The notes beneath the pieces were generated by a model. That model saw only the letters and a program-made list of their open reading frames with translations, was not told the origin of the DNA and searched no databases. Both the position numbers and the translations under genes were made by a program. This document shows, one piece after another, positions 1 through 12,289 of a stretch of 64,000 bases of DNA (the stretch's first letter is position 1; each line of letters starts with the position of its first letter). The stretch is taken from NCBI GenBank assembly GCA_933822405.4, contig CAKOGP040002314.1, forward strand, positions 1 through 64,000, in the 5' to 3' direction. This DNA comes from Cylindrotheca closterium. Lineage: Eukaryota > Bacillariophyta > Bacillariophyceae > Bacillariales > Bacillariaceae.

Positions 1-2
1 GG

Positions 3-200
3 GACAACTCGGGAACCTGCTCGTCAGTGGAGACTGTTGACAGTTGCTTTGCTACTCCTATGGATCCCACAAGTCCTACTGACGCCCCCGCCAACGGTAC
101 AGCAACCGATCCTCCAGCTTCTGCTGCCGTCTCCGCACTTGTATCCGCCTCGGCCCTTTTGGCTAGTATTGTTGGGTTCCTTTTGGTACCATTCTACTAA
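3..200 (+). CDS. 3' end of a secreted/GPI-like surface protein (partial)
   Basis: The frame opening at base 3 runs 65 codons to a TAA and is cut by the window edge at its 5' side. It starts with a Cys-containing stretch (CSSVETVDSCF), passes through a Pro/Thr/Ala spacer (PTSPTDAPANGTATDPP) and ends in a hydrophobic tail (SALVSASALLASIVGFLLVP) with almost nothing after it. That order of small-residue spacer then terminal hydrophobic tail is typical of a GPI-anchor signal; a C-terminal membrane helix is the alternative. Another open frame starting at 37 overlaps it, but its translation is a featureless hydrophobic/proline mix. The family cannot be named from this fragment. Confidence 0.55.
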   Translation, partial: DNSGTCSSVETVDSCFATPMDPTSPTDAPANGTATDPPASAAVSALVSASALLASIVGFLLVPFY

Positions 201-746
201 GCTGTATAATTGGCTTATTGACATTATCTAACAGAATATAATTGACAACAGATCAATCAATAGTATGTTTGACAGTGCAAGTTGTACAATAGTAGGCTGG
301 TGTACACACGCCAATGACGATGATAGCCGTACAAAGAGACGTGTCGAGAGCTCTTACTCTGGGAGTTCACTAGACTGCTTCCTACAGAGTTAGTTAGGAT
401 TCCTACCTTCACGTATGAACATCTTGTAGGAGCACAGATAATCATCCTCGTCCGTGTTTTGAACTTGGAATGATCGACATGCGCACGCATCCTCATGAGT
501 TTGTTTACATGTGAAGGGAAAAGTGTGTAACACGTATAATATTTTCATATTTTTTAAAGTCATGCCAAATAATCAGAAGCAAAGTCCACCAAGCGGACAT
601 TTCTAAATCATTGCACCGCCTTCGTGATAGTGTAATTGCATAGGAAAAAATTTGCCATCCCCAGTAAAATTTTGAATATAGATAAAAACATTTTGCAATC
701 CATCGTGGAAACGACCAGGTTGTCCCATGTGAGAGAAAACATTTTA
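201..746. other. intergenic, no gene seen
   Basis: This AT-rich stretch lies between the end of the edge gene (+) and the 3' end of family member A (-), so the two genes converge. I find no coding-like frame, RNA gene or repeat in it; the small frames present look random. Confidence 0.5.
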
Positions 747-3700
747 CTACTGGCAATGGCAGCAAACATCAGCCGCTGTTTCAAAAAGGAAACCAAGAAC
801 AAAATTGATACAAGTGAGCGAACTAAAGAAAGATTCATCCGAGGAAAACTTTTGGAAAATACTTACCATTGCAAGGTTTGGTACCAATCTTACACGAGCC
901 GCCATAGGTTGTTGGGTGCTGACATGTTTGGTCGTATTGATTGTACCAATTGCAACCGTCTTGTGAATTGTCTTTGAATGTGGGATCGTCTACACAGCCA
1001 GGAGTTCCAAGGCATACGCAACAGGAGTCCCTCGCTGGATGAAACAGGAGTAAGAATCAATCAATCATGTTAGATATCAAAGAAAGGTCAAATTATGATC
1101 GGAACTGTGAGTAAGAAACGTACCAAAGCATTCACCAATGTCGTCACAAGTCCCCGGATACGAAGTTCCGAAGTTTGGGCACCCTGACAGTGTATTATTA
1201 GAGGGATGAGCTGTGAGCCACGAATTTTTGAACAAACGTCCGAATCCAGCGGGAAAATGGTACTTACCAGGAGCGTCGGCGTTTATGTACCAAGAGCAAG
1301 GGTCCCCACCACTGTCACTGAATGATGTATCCTCTAGAGTATACACAGAACATTACAAAAAGGAAGAAAAACATTGGAACGGTGAGTGAGTCGTCGATCG
1401 ATCGATTGATATTGATTTGATATTTCTTGCTTATCAATTAATTGATACGTACCTGTGAAACCAGCTGGACAACTGCTGGGTGAAGGAGTGCCTGGACTAA
1501 CAGTATATGGATTTTCGGCCCATGGATTGTAGGAATATGCATAGGTGGGTGACGGGTCAGAGCTGAAACTATTGGTCAGAAAGGGTGTTGGAAAGGGTGT
1601 TGGTTGCGGAATAAAAACTGGCTGTGGAGTAGGATCAGGATTTGGTTGGGGAGTAGGAAATGGCGTTGGTTCGCGTGTAGGTCCAGGCGTTGGACGGGGA
1701 GTAGGTTCTGGTGTTGCCTGTTCCGTTGGGCCAGGTGTGGGATTCGGCGTTGGTTGTTCCGTTGGGCCAGGTGTCGGTGGTACAGTTGGGCCAGGTGTCG
1801 GTGGTACAGTTGGGCCAGGTGAGGGCTTTTTGGTAGGCACACCTGTAGGAGCCAGGGAAGGCACCATGGTGGGCTTCGCACTAGGAGCTATAGAGGGAAC
1901 TTGAGTGGGGCTGAGACTTGGCGATGTAGTGGGGTCCAAGCCTACAGTCTGCCTGAATTCAATATCGCCAAAGATCTCTGGATTTAACTTGAAAATATTG
2001 ACAAACAACTTGCGGTGGTGTCGTTGTTCTTCAGTCTCGTTATCCAACGTCAATTGCCGGTTGCCAGCATTCCGATCTAGCTCTTCCAGCGATTGCAGTA
2101 CTTGCGCAATCAATGTAATCACATCAAATCCTCTTTCCTCACCCTTCAAGAAGAGTTCCATGACAACTTTGACATTGTTGCATCCGTTCCTTTTGATTTC
2201 ACAATCGGCCGAGACATCTCTGGCAGGATTAATTTGCGAGTTCGCATTGGCGATCACGTAACGAATCTGGGAATCAACTGTTTGCAGTGCTCGTAACGAT
2301 GTTTCTGTTACTGTTTCTTGTTCCAATGTAGTAGTAGTGGACTGCTTCTTTCGCAATCCTGCAGTCTGAGCTACTAGTCCTCTTCGGGTGGTGCTGATAG
2401 GACAACCAGCCAAAGCTGGAATCAAGATTTGATCCACACCTCTCTTGAAGGCAGGAACCCAAGTTTCGGTCAACAAGATGGGATCTTTAATGGTGATATC
2501 AAATTCCATTCGAAAAGGCGAAGTATCCAAATCTTCTTGCCCTTGGACGGGGAGTCCACTTCCGATTCGGACACAATCCTCGATGCTCGGTGGATCGTAG
2601 GTATCAATAGTTGGAGAGCTGGATGGCCCCTCTGTAGCCACGACCATTGTGGGCGCTGGTGTTTGTATGGTGGAAGGTGCCGTTGGAGCCGTCGTGTTTT
2701 GTTCGCGGGGAATGCTTGCAGGTACCACAGCCGCAGCATCTTCGGATTGTGACAAGAAATATCCAGCGACGCCTCCAGCAGCAGCAATAAAGAGGAAGAT
2801 CAGAATGCAAACGTTTCGTTGTTTCTTCTTCTTTCGCAAATTCTCCAACCGTTTTCGTTCATGCTCTTCTGCCTCCTTCTGTGCTGCGACTCTTCGTTCC
2901 TCCGCTTGGTTGTGGTTGTTTGCAACGGGTGCAATCATTTGTTCCATTCGGTCTGCCAATGCTCTGTTTTGTTCTTCCAATGTTCTCATGCGCTCGTTTT
3001 CTTCAGCTTCTTCATCGATTGCCACGGCTTCGACAGCCACTTCACCATCCTCTCCAATGGCTGCTTCCGGTGTATTATCTGCCTTCGGCTCGGCAGCAGG
3101 CTCAGCGGGAGCGTTGTTCTCATAATCCAGCTTGACATTTTGCAAGTTCTTCTTGTTATCTGCAGCTCTGGATGTCGATGCACCAGGGCGTCCTTGTATC
3201 TTTTGTTTTCTCTTGAGATCGTCATCGCCTCGGCTGTCTGCCATTTGAGCTCCAGGAGCAATGCGTCCTCCGGAACGCTCTTCTTTGGCCCGACGCTTTG
3301 CTTCTTGATCTCTGGATCCCCTTGAGGCCGCTGAATCAGCCACTGAACCAGGTCGGCTTCTGCCACTGGAACTTGTTCGTCCTTCCTTGGCACGACGTTT
3401 GGCTTCTTGCTCGTCCTGGGTACGACGAGACATGCGTTCTTCCTTTGTCAGGGGAGCCGCTGGCAAAGAAGATCCTCCACCAGAGGGACGCTTGGAGGCC
3501 GAGGAATCTGCCACGGATGAAGCTCCTGGTGCGGCGGGTGAAGCACCCTCTCGTCTTCCGCGGCGTTTGGCTTCGGCGTCTCGCTCACGGTCGCTAATCC
3601 GACGTTCGGTACGAGCCTGCTTGTCCTTGTCGTCTGCTTCTTTGCCTTCAACACCAGCAGTGCGACTTCTGCTGCGGTGATCCTTGTCACCCTTGTCACG

Positions 3701-4051
3701 GTCACTGCGATGCCTGTCGCTGCGGTGACGATCGCTGCGATGGCTCTTGTCATCGTCCTTAAGCTTACCGTCACTCCGGCTTCGACCGCCACTACGATGA
3801 TGATGTCGATCACGATCACCACTGCGGTGTTCTCGATCACGGTCACGGTCTTTGCGATCACCACCACGTCGTTCTCTGTGGCTTCCAGAACGAGGCACAT
3901 GGGGACGACTGCTTCTGCTGCCACTGCTTCTTGGTGACTTGTGTCTGTCACTCTTTGAGCGTTCACCAGCTTCTGGGGTTTTCGGAGTTTTGGGAGCATC
4001 GTCAACCTTTTTCTTTTCCTCGGTTTGAAGAGTTTCAGGAGTGTCTGCCAT
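747..4051 (-). CDS. family member A: single-pass membrane protein, P-T-S stalk, two Cys-rich C-x-W-Y modules
   Basis: Five exons: 4051-1453, 1333-1268, 1183-1124, 1034-867 and 775-747, all with GT-AG ends; they sum to 973 codons plus stop. I chose the start MADTPETLQ; the frame stays open to an ATG at 4204. Residues about 20-330 are basic and rich in RS, RD and RH, with AKRR..EGR..APG repeats. A Glu-rich, coiled-coil-like segment follows, then a membrane helix at about 412-436 beginning RNVCILIFLF. The ectodomain (about 485-700) holds the family's four Cys and the motif ELFLKGEERGFDVITLI. A P-T-S stalk follows. Exons 2-5 encode two copies of a module with GDPCSWY / GCPNFG / CCVC and GCNWY / CCHC. 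Basic residues before the helix predict an inside N-terminus. This is a paralogue of B and, more distantly, of C-F. Function unknown; a cell-surface or silica-vesicle role is only inference. Confidence 0.75.
1583..1915 (-). repeat. P-T-S stalk coding repeat of member A
   Basis: Degenerate 12-30 bp tandem units encode PGPTVPPT / PGPTEQPTP / PTPGPT-type repeats. The antisense strand therefore reads as a Gly-Val repeat, which is not a gene. Confidence 0.7.
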
Positions 4052-4698
4052 CTTGCTCTTGTAAGTTAATGCTTTACAGTACTTATAATACTTGATACGC
4101 TTCAACCTCTTCTTCTCCAACTGTAGGGATCGTGCAAAATTGGCAGATGTGAGGTCAAAACTGAACACAGATGTGAGGTCATTCAAAAATTTGGATCCAG
4201 ACATTTAATCTCCCATTCTACGCGAGTTGTACGAACGATTTTGTACTGTATCGGACCTGGTACCGGTACCTGGTACCAATTTTGAAAGACGATGTGAAGA
4301 ACACAAAGTTCGGTCCTGTACACGTACAAAGTCCTACAGTACTGTAGTTACAGATGGACAATATTTTTCGCAAGGACATAAGCATGAGCGGAAGTCGAAT
4401 TTAGGAATTTTCCGTTGTGCCGACCATATATAATCATTCAGAACCGTTTCTTAAATAAGTTTCTTTGAGGCATCTCAGTATTTCATTCACGAACCACAGT
4501 CCAGTCCAATGATTGATTCGATTCACACAACTGCTGTAAGAATAGAAGACTGCACACTCTATATCATCACAGCTGATAGAAAGTAATAAGTACTCAAATC
4601 TACTGCATTGTAGGATCTACTACAAACTCCAACAACAATATTAGAACTGCACAATTTGGGTTTCTATACACTAGCTGTCAGGTCCAGATATAATTTTT
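4052..4698. other. intergenic between A and B with a GTAC-rich palindromic cluster
   Basis: This spacer holds the promoter of A (minus strand) and the 3' region of B. At 4258-4284 there is a run of overlapping GGTACC/TACCGGTA palindromes. A TATATAA-type string lies at about 4427-4433, and the segment directly upstream of the A start is AT-rich. No gene is visible here. Confidence 0.4.
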
Positions 4699-7660
4699 TT
4701 AATTGTTGGCATATTCTTCTTGGTTGCAAAAGCAGCATGCATCATACGCTGTGAGTACACCAAGAGAGCAATAAGCAAAAATAAATCAGATGTGAGGACG
4801 ACATGTGCATCGTTTCGGTTTCGGATCTTTCTAGCAAACCACAGCGAGGAAACTTACGATAACAAAATCCAATTGGTTTGGAGCATGGAGTAAACGAATC
4901 AAATCCATAGTTTGGGCAACCTTTTTCATCATTCGCTTGGTACCAATAACACCCTCGACCCTTGTCGTCTTTCCAGGTTTCGTCGTCTGTCAAGAAAATT
5001 GTTGGCAAATATTGAAAGAGAGGAATGAGTGGATGGGCGAGAATATAGATGATTCATTCAAGGCCGAGGTGAGCGTCCGGAAAAAGACAGCTAGCGGTGG
5101 TGACTCGCATGAATTGAAGGAATCAATCAATCAGTTTCTTCTTACCTGTACACGCCTTGGGCGTTGCCAAAGTCGCAAGCTTCCTCTCGCGGAATCCAGG
5201 ACTGTAGGGATCCTCGTAGGATGGTCCACTATAAGGATCATAGGGTGGTCCTCCATAAGGATCATATGATGGTCCTCCATAAGGATCATATGATGGTCCT
5301 CCGTATGGATCATGAGATGGTCCTCCATAAGGATCGTAGGATGGTTCTCCATAAGGATCATACGAAGGTCCTCCGCCGTATGGATCATATGATGGTCCCC
5401 CATAAGGATCATAGGATGGTGCAGGTACTGGAGATAGACTTGGACGAGGCTCTGGAGCTAAACTTGGGCGAGGCTCTGGAGCGGATGTCGGGCCCGGTGT
5501 TGGTGAAGGTGTTGGGCCGAGAGTAGGGGCAGGAGTCGGACGGGGACTAGGACCAGATGTTGGCCGTTCGGTTGGACCAGGTGTGGGCTTGGTAGAGGGC
5601 GTCCCGCTGGGTCCTGACGTTGGGAATTGTGTTGGCTCATTGGATGGAGCGATAGATGGAACTCTAGAGGGCACAATACTAGGAACCCAAGAGGGCACAA
5701 TACTAGGAACCATTGAAGGCACTTGACTGGGACTGATACTTGGCAATGTTGTTGGATCAACGTTTTCAATACCTCGATAGCCGACAGCTTCAAATATATC
5801 TGGGTCCAAGCCAAGGATGTTCGCCAACAATCTTCGATGGTGTTCCTGGCCATGGCCGCTTTCCAATTCTCTTCGGTTGTCATTGTTGTCTTGTGCTGCC
5901 AAGGACGCTAAAATTTGTGCAATCAAAGCGATAATGTCAAATCCTTTTTCTTCGCCCTTCAAGAAGAGTTGCATCAATACTTTTACATTGTTGCAGCCTG
6001 ATTGTGTCACGGCACAATCGGCAGTAACATCTCTGCTGGGATCAATGGAAGTCTCCATATTGGCAATAACGTAGCGAATGGCTGAATCCACATCCACATC
6101 TACTAGATCGGGTTCCCATGTCTGTTCCACCAAAGTGGAGGACATTTTTCGAAGTCGTGGTTGTGCCTCCTCCAAGTCATCCTTTCCACCAAGTTGCAAT
6201 CGTCTTCTTGAAATATCACATCCTACCATGGCTGGTACCAATATATTGTCCACGCCCTCCTTGAATTGAGGAACCCAAACATCGGTTGACATGCCTGGAT
6301 CCTTGACAGTGATATCAAACGCAATTTGAAATGGTCGGTCCTCAAATTGCTCTTGGTGATCGATAGGGAGCCCACTTTTGATTCGGAAACAGTCCTCCTC
6401 ACTGGGAGCTTTGTAAGCTTGAATGGTGGGCGCACTCGAAGGCTCCTCTTCAGGAACATTGCTGGTAACTGGAGGTTGGCTTTCGACCACTGATACCATT
6501 GGAGCTGCTGTAGTTTTGTCGTTATTTGTCGAATCTTCACTGCCAGTGGTTTCAACAGGAGTAGTAGCGCCGCTGGACTTTTGACTCAAGAGGTATCCAG
6601 CAACACCACTGACAATGGCAAGAACCAAAACGACCAAGATGCAAATGTTGCGTTTTTTAGTTTTGGCTTTTTTAGCTCTTAGTCTTTGTACTTCTTGCTC
6701 TTCGGCCTCCTTATCTTTATCTGCAACTTGGCCGGCTTCGCCGTTCCTTGCCACCAACTGTTCCACTCGTTGGGCAAGAGCCCTATTTTGCTCTTGCAGT
6801 GCCTTCATCCGTTCAATTTCTTCGGCTTCTTCATCGATGGCAGTTGCTTCGACGGCGACTTTGCCATCATCGCCCATGGCTGCAGTGGCAACTGGTTCCA
6901 CAGTCTTGGAAGGCTCTGAATCCAAACTCTTTGCATGATGAGCTGAATGGGACCTAGATGCTCCATTGTGCCTTTGCTGCTTGTTTTTGCGCCGAACTTC
7001 AGTCGGGTCTCTGTTCGAGGAGGACATAACTCCAGGGGCAGCTGGTCCTCTCGAACGACCTTCCTGGGTCCGACGCTTGGCATCGCGATCTCTTGACTCT
7101 CTTGTCGCTGTGCATGCAGCATTTCGACTTCTGTCATGAACTGATCTTCCTTCCTTGGCGCGGCGCTTGGCATCTTGTTCTTCTCTTGCCCGACGGGACA
7201 TGCGTTCTTCCTTGGTCAAAGCAGATAAGTCTCCCGAACAATTTCTGTCGTCTGCGTGACGTTTGTCATTTTCACGGCGATCTTTGACTGCGACCACTCC
7301 CATGGTAGTGGCACCAGGAGCAGCCGAAGGCTCCTTGCGACCTCCGCGTGTTCGGCGTTTGGCTTCTCGGTCACGGTGTTCAGGGCGAGTCGGAGATCGA
7401 GAGCCATCTGTGGAACGGTCCCTGCTAGCATGAGACTCTTTCGAACGATGAGAGTCTCTAGAATGATCTCGAGACCTGGAACGTGTACCGCGAGAGTCAT
7501 TCGAACGATGCCGAGACTCTCTAGAATGGTCGCGGGAAGAGTCTCTGGAATGGAAATCGCCTCCTTGTCTGTGTTTGCGTTGTCGAGGACGACGAGTGCT
7601 TGGACTTTTGAGGTCCTCTTCAGTAGCCGCGACATCGGGCTTGGAAGGTTTCTTGTCCAT
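4699..7660 (-). CDS. family member B: single-pass membrane protein with PSYDPYGG repeats and one C-x-W-Y module
   Basis: Three exons: 7660-5146, 4986-4858 and 4748-4699; they total 898 codons including TAA. I chose the start MDKKPSKPD; an in-frame ATG at 7726 would add 22 residues. Layout matches A: an Arg/Ser/Asp/His-rich N-terminus, DAKRRAKEGR-type repeats, a coiled-coil-like Glu segment (EEIERMKALQEQNRAL), and a membrane helix at about 335-358 (RNICILVVLVLAIVSG). The ectodomain (about 420-635) includes DCFRIKSGLP, VGCDISRRR and QLFLKGEEKGFDIIALI. The stalk is P-T-S-rich and is followed by eight or nine PSYDPYGG repeats unique to this member. The final two exons encode DDETWKDDKG, GCYWY, GCPNYG and DACCFC. 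All its introns are phase 1. Function unknown. Confidence 0.75.
5211..5421 (-). repeat. tandem repeat encoding PSYDPYGG
   Basis: Eight or nine copies of a 24-27 bp unit (GGTCCTCCATAAGGATCAT on the plus strand) encode Pro-Ser-Tyr-Asp-Pro-Tyr-Gly-Gly in member B, with single-residue variants (SHDPYGG, PPYDPYSG). None of the other family members has it. Confidence 0.85.
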
Positions 7661-8371
7661 GGTGGTGAGAGTGATTTCGAAGTTGGGTGTTGCTGTCGGA
7701 GGCACTTGCTGTGATTTGTGTGACAAGTTAGTTTTTCTTTTATATATCTCGTATCGTATGATCTTGTATCTGTTTCAAAAGCTTGGTTGGTGAACCTGTG
7801 ACCCAGCACAAGGCGTCAACACTGCATGGGTGTTTTGAAACTTATGGGAAGGGTATCTTATGAGTCACATTTGTTAAGTGTCATTGACTTTTTTAATTTT
7901 AAAAAAGAGAGATCTCCTGGAGAAAGAGATCGAATGAATCAATCAATCAATCATTGCGGAAGCTAACATAACATCGTTAGTTTACAACAACACAAGACAC
8001 TCACACTCACTGCATTGCTTGATCATACCTATTCTGATCAGTTTAGGGACATACCGGTATTGCAGGGTATCTTTTATGACTCAATAAGTGTGATGAAGAG
8101 GGTTTCTTCAGGTACCTACGGCACAGTCTACCAGTATTATTTTGTGGACTGAAGATTCACGCAATGACGGAAAGACAACCATCTGGACTTTGATCATCGG
8201 TACCGTACAGTACAGTAGGTACTGGTACGGGTAGATGTAAGTTGTCCGATCTTTTTATCGACCCTGTGTGGAGTGCCTGGTACCAGTACACCATATCTCG
8301 ATCATTCAAAATTCGTGTAAAAATGTACTTCAAAGAATAGATTACAATATGCAACAAGAACTATGCGTAGC
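7661..8371. other. intergenic upstream of B; GTAC clusters and AATC tract
   Basis: This 0.7-kb spacer holds the B promoter and the 3' flank of the cyclase gene. An (AATC)n tract lies at 7932-7954. GGTACC/GTACAGTAC-type clusters lie at about 8110-8116, 8200-8235 and 8277-8292. I see no coding-like frame. Confidence 0.4.
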
Positions 8372-11300
8372 CTACCGCATCTTCTCGTTTTCGTGAAAGT
8401 TTTTCAGAAATGTCGCCACAAGTGCTTCACCTTCTCGGACCCACTCGTCACGGTTTGCTGTGGCATAGTTCAAATATTCGTGAGACGATACACCAAATAC
8501 CCCGCAGTTGTCTAATTTCTTGGCCAATGGGATAATGTAGAAGTCAAAGAAGCCAATTTCGCCCTTGTACCAGTTGATACTTGGATCAACATCAGCTCGA
8601 CCAGCCTTGAAGGCTCCATAACACTCCTTGAAAAACTTTTCATTCCAAGCCTTGTAAATGTGCCAATGTTGCATAGTATGAGATACATCAGACGCTTGAA
8701 TCAAATGCTCAATTACAATCGTGGCTTTGCGATCCTCAGTATCTGCGTCATCGTCAACGCTCTCTGCTTGAGAGAAGGCAGTCTCCCATCGTGCTTTTCG
8801 AAGTGCTTGTAACTCTTTATCGACAATGTCTGTTGCCAAAACCGTATTGACAACCAACTGTCGGAAGCGTTTCAAATCTTCTTCAGTTTGATAGATACAG
8901 GCCCGCAGTTCCCGGTAATCTTCGTGCATTAGCATTTCCCAAGCTAGATCAACGCTATTCTGTTCTGCAACAGACTTTCTGTAGATTTGTGCCTTTCGCG
9001 TGTTCTCCTTGACGAGCTGGGCGTTTGGGACGCCAGGGTGGTCTACATCATGAATGATGGCAGAGAAAACGACCGCAAATTGCGTCAAAGGGTCTGATGT
9101 GATACCATACGAGTGACCAGTCAAGTCGACGAGGCCCAGGCTGCTTCCAGAATCATGCTTTCCAAGGCTATTTCCTTCGCCAACATTGACAATGCGGTTC
9201 AGCAGCTTCTTCACCGAGGACACAACGTGACTTGCGTGTTCAAAGTTGTGGAAGGGGTTGTCCTGATACATGGATGCTATATTGGATAGGTAAGTCCTGA
9301 GTTGAACCTTGGTCTGATCATTTATAACGACGGTGCTGGCACGGCGTCGAACCTGAACGTTTTCAGATTCCATTCTCTTGAGGTGGATGATAGGAGTGAA
9401 TTCTTCCAAGACAGTCTTGTCTGATCCTGCCTTTTCAGCTTTTGCTAGAGTTGGATCTGGTGAAGCATCTTCGCGAGATGCCATGATTTGTTGGAGGAGC
9501 GAACAAAGTACTTCGGCGTTCCACTCCACCAGCCTGTCCGTCTTACTCATTTTCTTGACACCTTCCGTTTCAAGGTGAAGACCGTCTTCATCAGTATCAG
9601 ATTGTGATGACTCAGTATCGTCATCAGATTCAGCAAGTGTCGTCATTTCTGACGCTCGGCTTGCATCCAATGACCGTTTGAAGGCACCGGATTTTTTGTC
9701 GGTTCGAATCCAATAGGTTTGCATGTCGCCCTTCCCCTTGACAAAGATCTTTTTTTCCCTTGCCACCAACGTTTTCCCCAACCCAGATTTCTTCAGCAAG
9801 TCAGCCGTGGCTTGAGAGATTTGAATACGGCCCTTCTCGCCACCACTCTCCATTCTTGATGCCTGGGAGAGGAGGAACGTAAAAAATTAGGGGATGATTC
9901 TGAAATCCAAGTGCCACAATTAGAGAAACCTACCGTGTTCACAGTGTCACCAAATAATTGAAAGCGGCTGCGATCTCCTCGCAATACACCGGCAGTGACT
10001 TGTCCACTAGAACAGAATAGAACCAAATCTGAGTGTAAGAGGATATGCTTTCTGTCATGTTTGGACTACCAAGATTTTTCGTACCTATGAATGCCAATAC
10101 GCAACTCCAAATCAGCCGTATCTGGTCCCAATGTTACCTCTAACATCACAACAAGCTCCTTCATCTTCTTCAAGCAGTCTCTAGCGAACTTTGCTACACA
10201 CACTGTTTCATTTGAAAAGCATCAATTTGTGAGTACAAAATAAATCCATTCATTAATTCGAGTTCAAAAAGTCAATGGATAAACGGGTTCGATCAAAACA
10301 TCATAGCAACTTACACGCATGCTGCTTATTGGGTTCCGGAAGCCCCGCCACAGCAACAAAGCAATCACCGACAGTCTCAATTTTGAACACATTGTGTCGG
10401 TAGGCGATCTTATCGAAAGCCCCGTATATAGTTTCAAGCAGTTTGAATACTTGGTGCGGCTCACGTGCCGAGGACCAGGCAGTAAATCCGGCAATATCTG
10501 CAAACACGACTGTTGTGTTTGGGAAAAGATCGGCCAAAGGTGCACCCCCAACAACATTTGATTGGCCATCTTCATAGTCAAGAGGATCAAACAAGTCAGT
10601 TTGAGACTTATTCGCTTCATCATTGTTGGCATACAAACGATCGCGGATGGCAGTTGGGAAAACGTTCGTGACAATCTTATCTTGCTGCACAATGCGGTCC
10701 AAGAACTTTCTGTGAGCATGAGCGAGCGACGTGAGAGTGTTAGATGTTGTTTTGCAAATCGATCCATCACTTTGGTGTTTGATAGAAATTACCTCTGTTG
10801 TCTACCAACGAAGAAGTCGTAAAGAAGGAAGACGATGGTCGTGAAAACAAAGATCACAATGACAATCGCCATGAAAATGATCGGCCTTGATGTGTAGAAA
10901 GAATCTTCCATTGCTTGAGATGGATAAACGTGCATGGTAAGCTTCGGGACACACTGTCCCTCTGAAAGACTTGCCGAATCCACTTCGAGATCGACAAGTA
11001 CACTTGAAACTGCAAGATACTCATACTTGGGATCATGCGTATCCGTTTCATTGAGAAGTTGAGCATTTGGACCGTTGATTTCATACGTCATGACCCCGAC
11101 CTCCTCGAGAACAGTACGAGACAGTGCATCCACTTTGGGGCAACTGCTCTTCAAGACGACACTGATTCCATCAACACCTTCGATTAGAAGATTTTGGAAG
11201 TAGTCCTTCCATTCCATACGAACCCAAACCATGCCAACAAGCTCCCTGCCCTCGGCATCGGTGTCAACGCCACGAAAAACTGGTTGCATGATCTGGCTTT

Positions 11301-12289
11301 GCGCAGACATGGTGTCTCGCGCTGTAACAACTTGGGTGATTCCAATAGATGGGCCCAGAATATCACTGGTGATGCGGAACAGGTCAGAAATTCTTTGGCC
11401 TGTGAGGAGGTCATAATTTGTTGCCATCAATGGATTGATGGGATCTGTCTCGAACGGATACGTCTGCCAGACAGGCAAAACCGCGCCAGGTCTTGCGACT
11501 GGAGTTGGCATGAATCCATTGGCGGGATCATAGAAATGAATGAATGGTAGTGTCTTGGTCATCAAATCTGGTACGGTGTAGTTTCTTTCCTCGTTATCAA
11601 TGGATTCTTGGTACCATGCAGGCGCCTCTTCCGAAACATAGGCACTCCACGCAGCCTTCTCGCTCTCCTCTACAATGGGCGAGAATAGAATGACAGAAGA
11701 GTTAGCTCCCATGACATTCTTCAACTTCTCAGCCTTTAAGGAATAGTGTGGTAGGGTGACGAATGGCCAGGTCTTGTTCGAGGCCAGTTGCTCAGAAATG
11801 GCTTGCGAGGCGATCGAGACGGAAAACGAATCGAGCGAACTGAACATTTGATCAGCTTTTTGCCGAGCCACCGTTACAATCTCAGAGGCATATGCTTCAA
11901 ACTAGAATAATGGGAAATGTTTGCATTCGGTTAATGGTTAGTGACGTTGAAGTTGGGTCCTTAAGAGCGACTCGACAAAGAAAAAGACGAGCTCGTACCT
12001 GACTTTCAAAGTTATTTTTCTCTTCCTCAGTGACCAGCGCGTATGCGGTTGTCGCTAAGGCACACACTGCCAAGGTGAGTACGACAGCCACAAGTATTTT
12101 GGACAAAAAGACAAACTTCTGTTCCTTTTTGCCCACGACGGGGGCAGAATATGATGCTGCTCGACCAGTAGAATCAGAGCTACTGGACGAATCAAAGACA
12201 GATTTTCCAGCTATGGAGCAACCGCCACTGACACCGCAATCATCGGTGCTACCGGTAGATGTCATATCCTCGTGTTTGGACTTTGTCAT
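8372..12289 (-). CDS. membrane nucleotide cyclase fused to a class I cyclic-nucleotide phosphodiesterase
   Basis: Six exons: 12289-11999, 11901-10793, 10709-10315, 10202-10085, 10006-9934 and 9862-8372; total 1158 residues. It would make and hydrolyse cyclic nucleotides at a membrane. A helix near residues 53-78 and another near 445-470 (PIIFMAIVIVIFVFTTIV) bracket a roughly 370-residue extracytoplasmic sensor region of unrecognised family. The class III cyclase follows: VVFADIAGFT and ETVGDCFV carry the two metal Asp, and GDTVNTASRM the transition-state Asn and Arg. The base-selecting positions read Glu (KIETVGD) and Gln (RFQLFG), so neither the guanylyl pair Glu/Cys nor the adenylyl pair Lys/Asp. 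The C-terminal PDE has HNFEHA, HDVDHPG and ASDVSHT, but the usual purine-clamp Gln appears as Glu in KGEIGFFDF. Cyclase-PDE fusions occur in other algae and protists. Substrate is uncertain. Confidence 0.88.

Noticed and set aside
608..977. Open frames at 608-838 (-) and 636-977 (+)
   Set aside because: They cover exons 4 and 5 of gene A and its intron in the wrong frame or strand; the spliced model explains the Cys codons.
1545..1904. Plus-strand open frame encoding Gly-Val repeats opposite gene A
   Set aside because: It is the antisense reading of the P-T-S stalk (PT codons read as GV on the other strand). The same shadow appears opposite D (38092-38640), E (43284-43892) and F (49392-50105).
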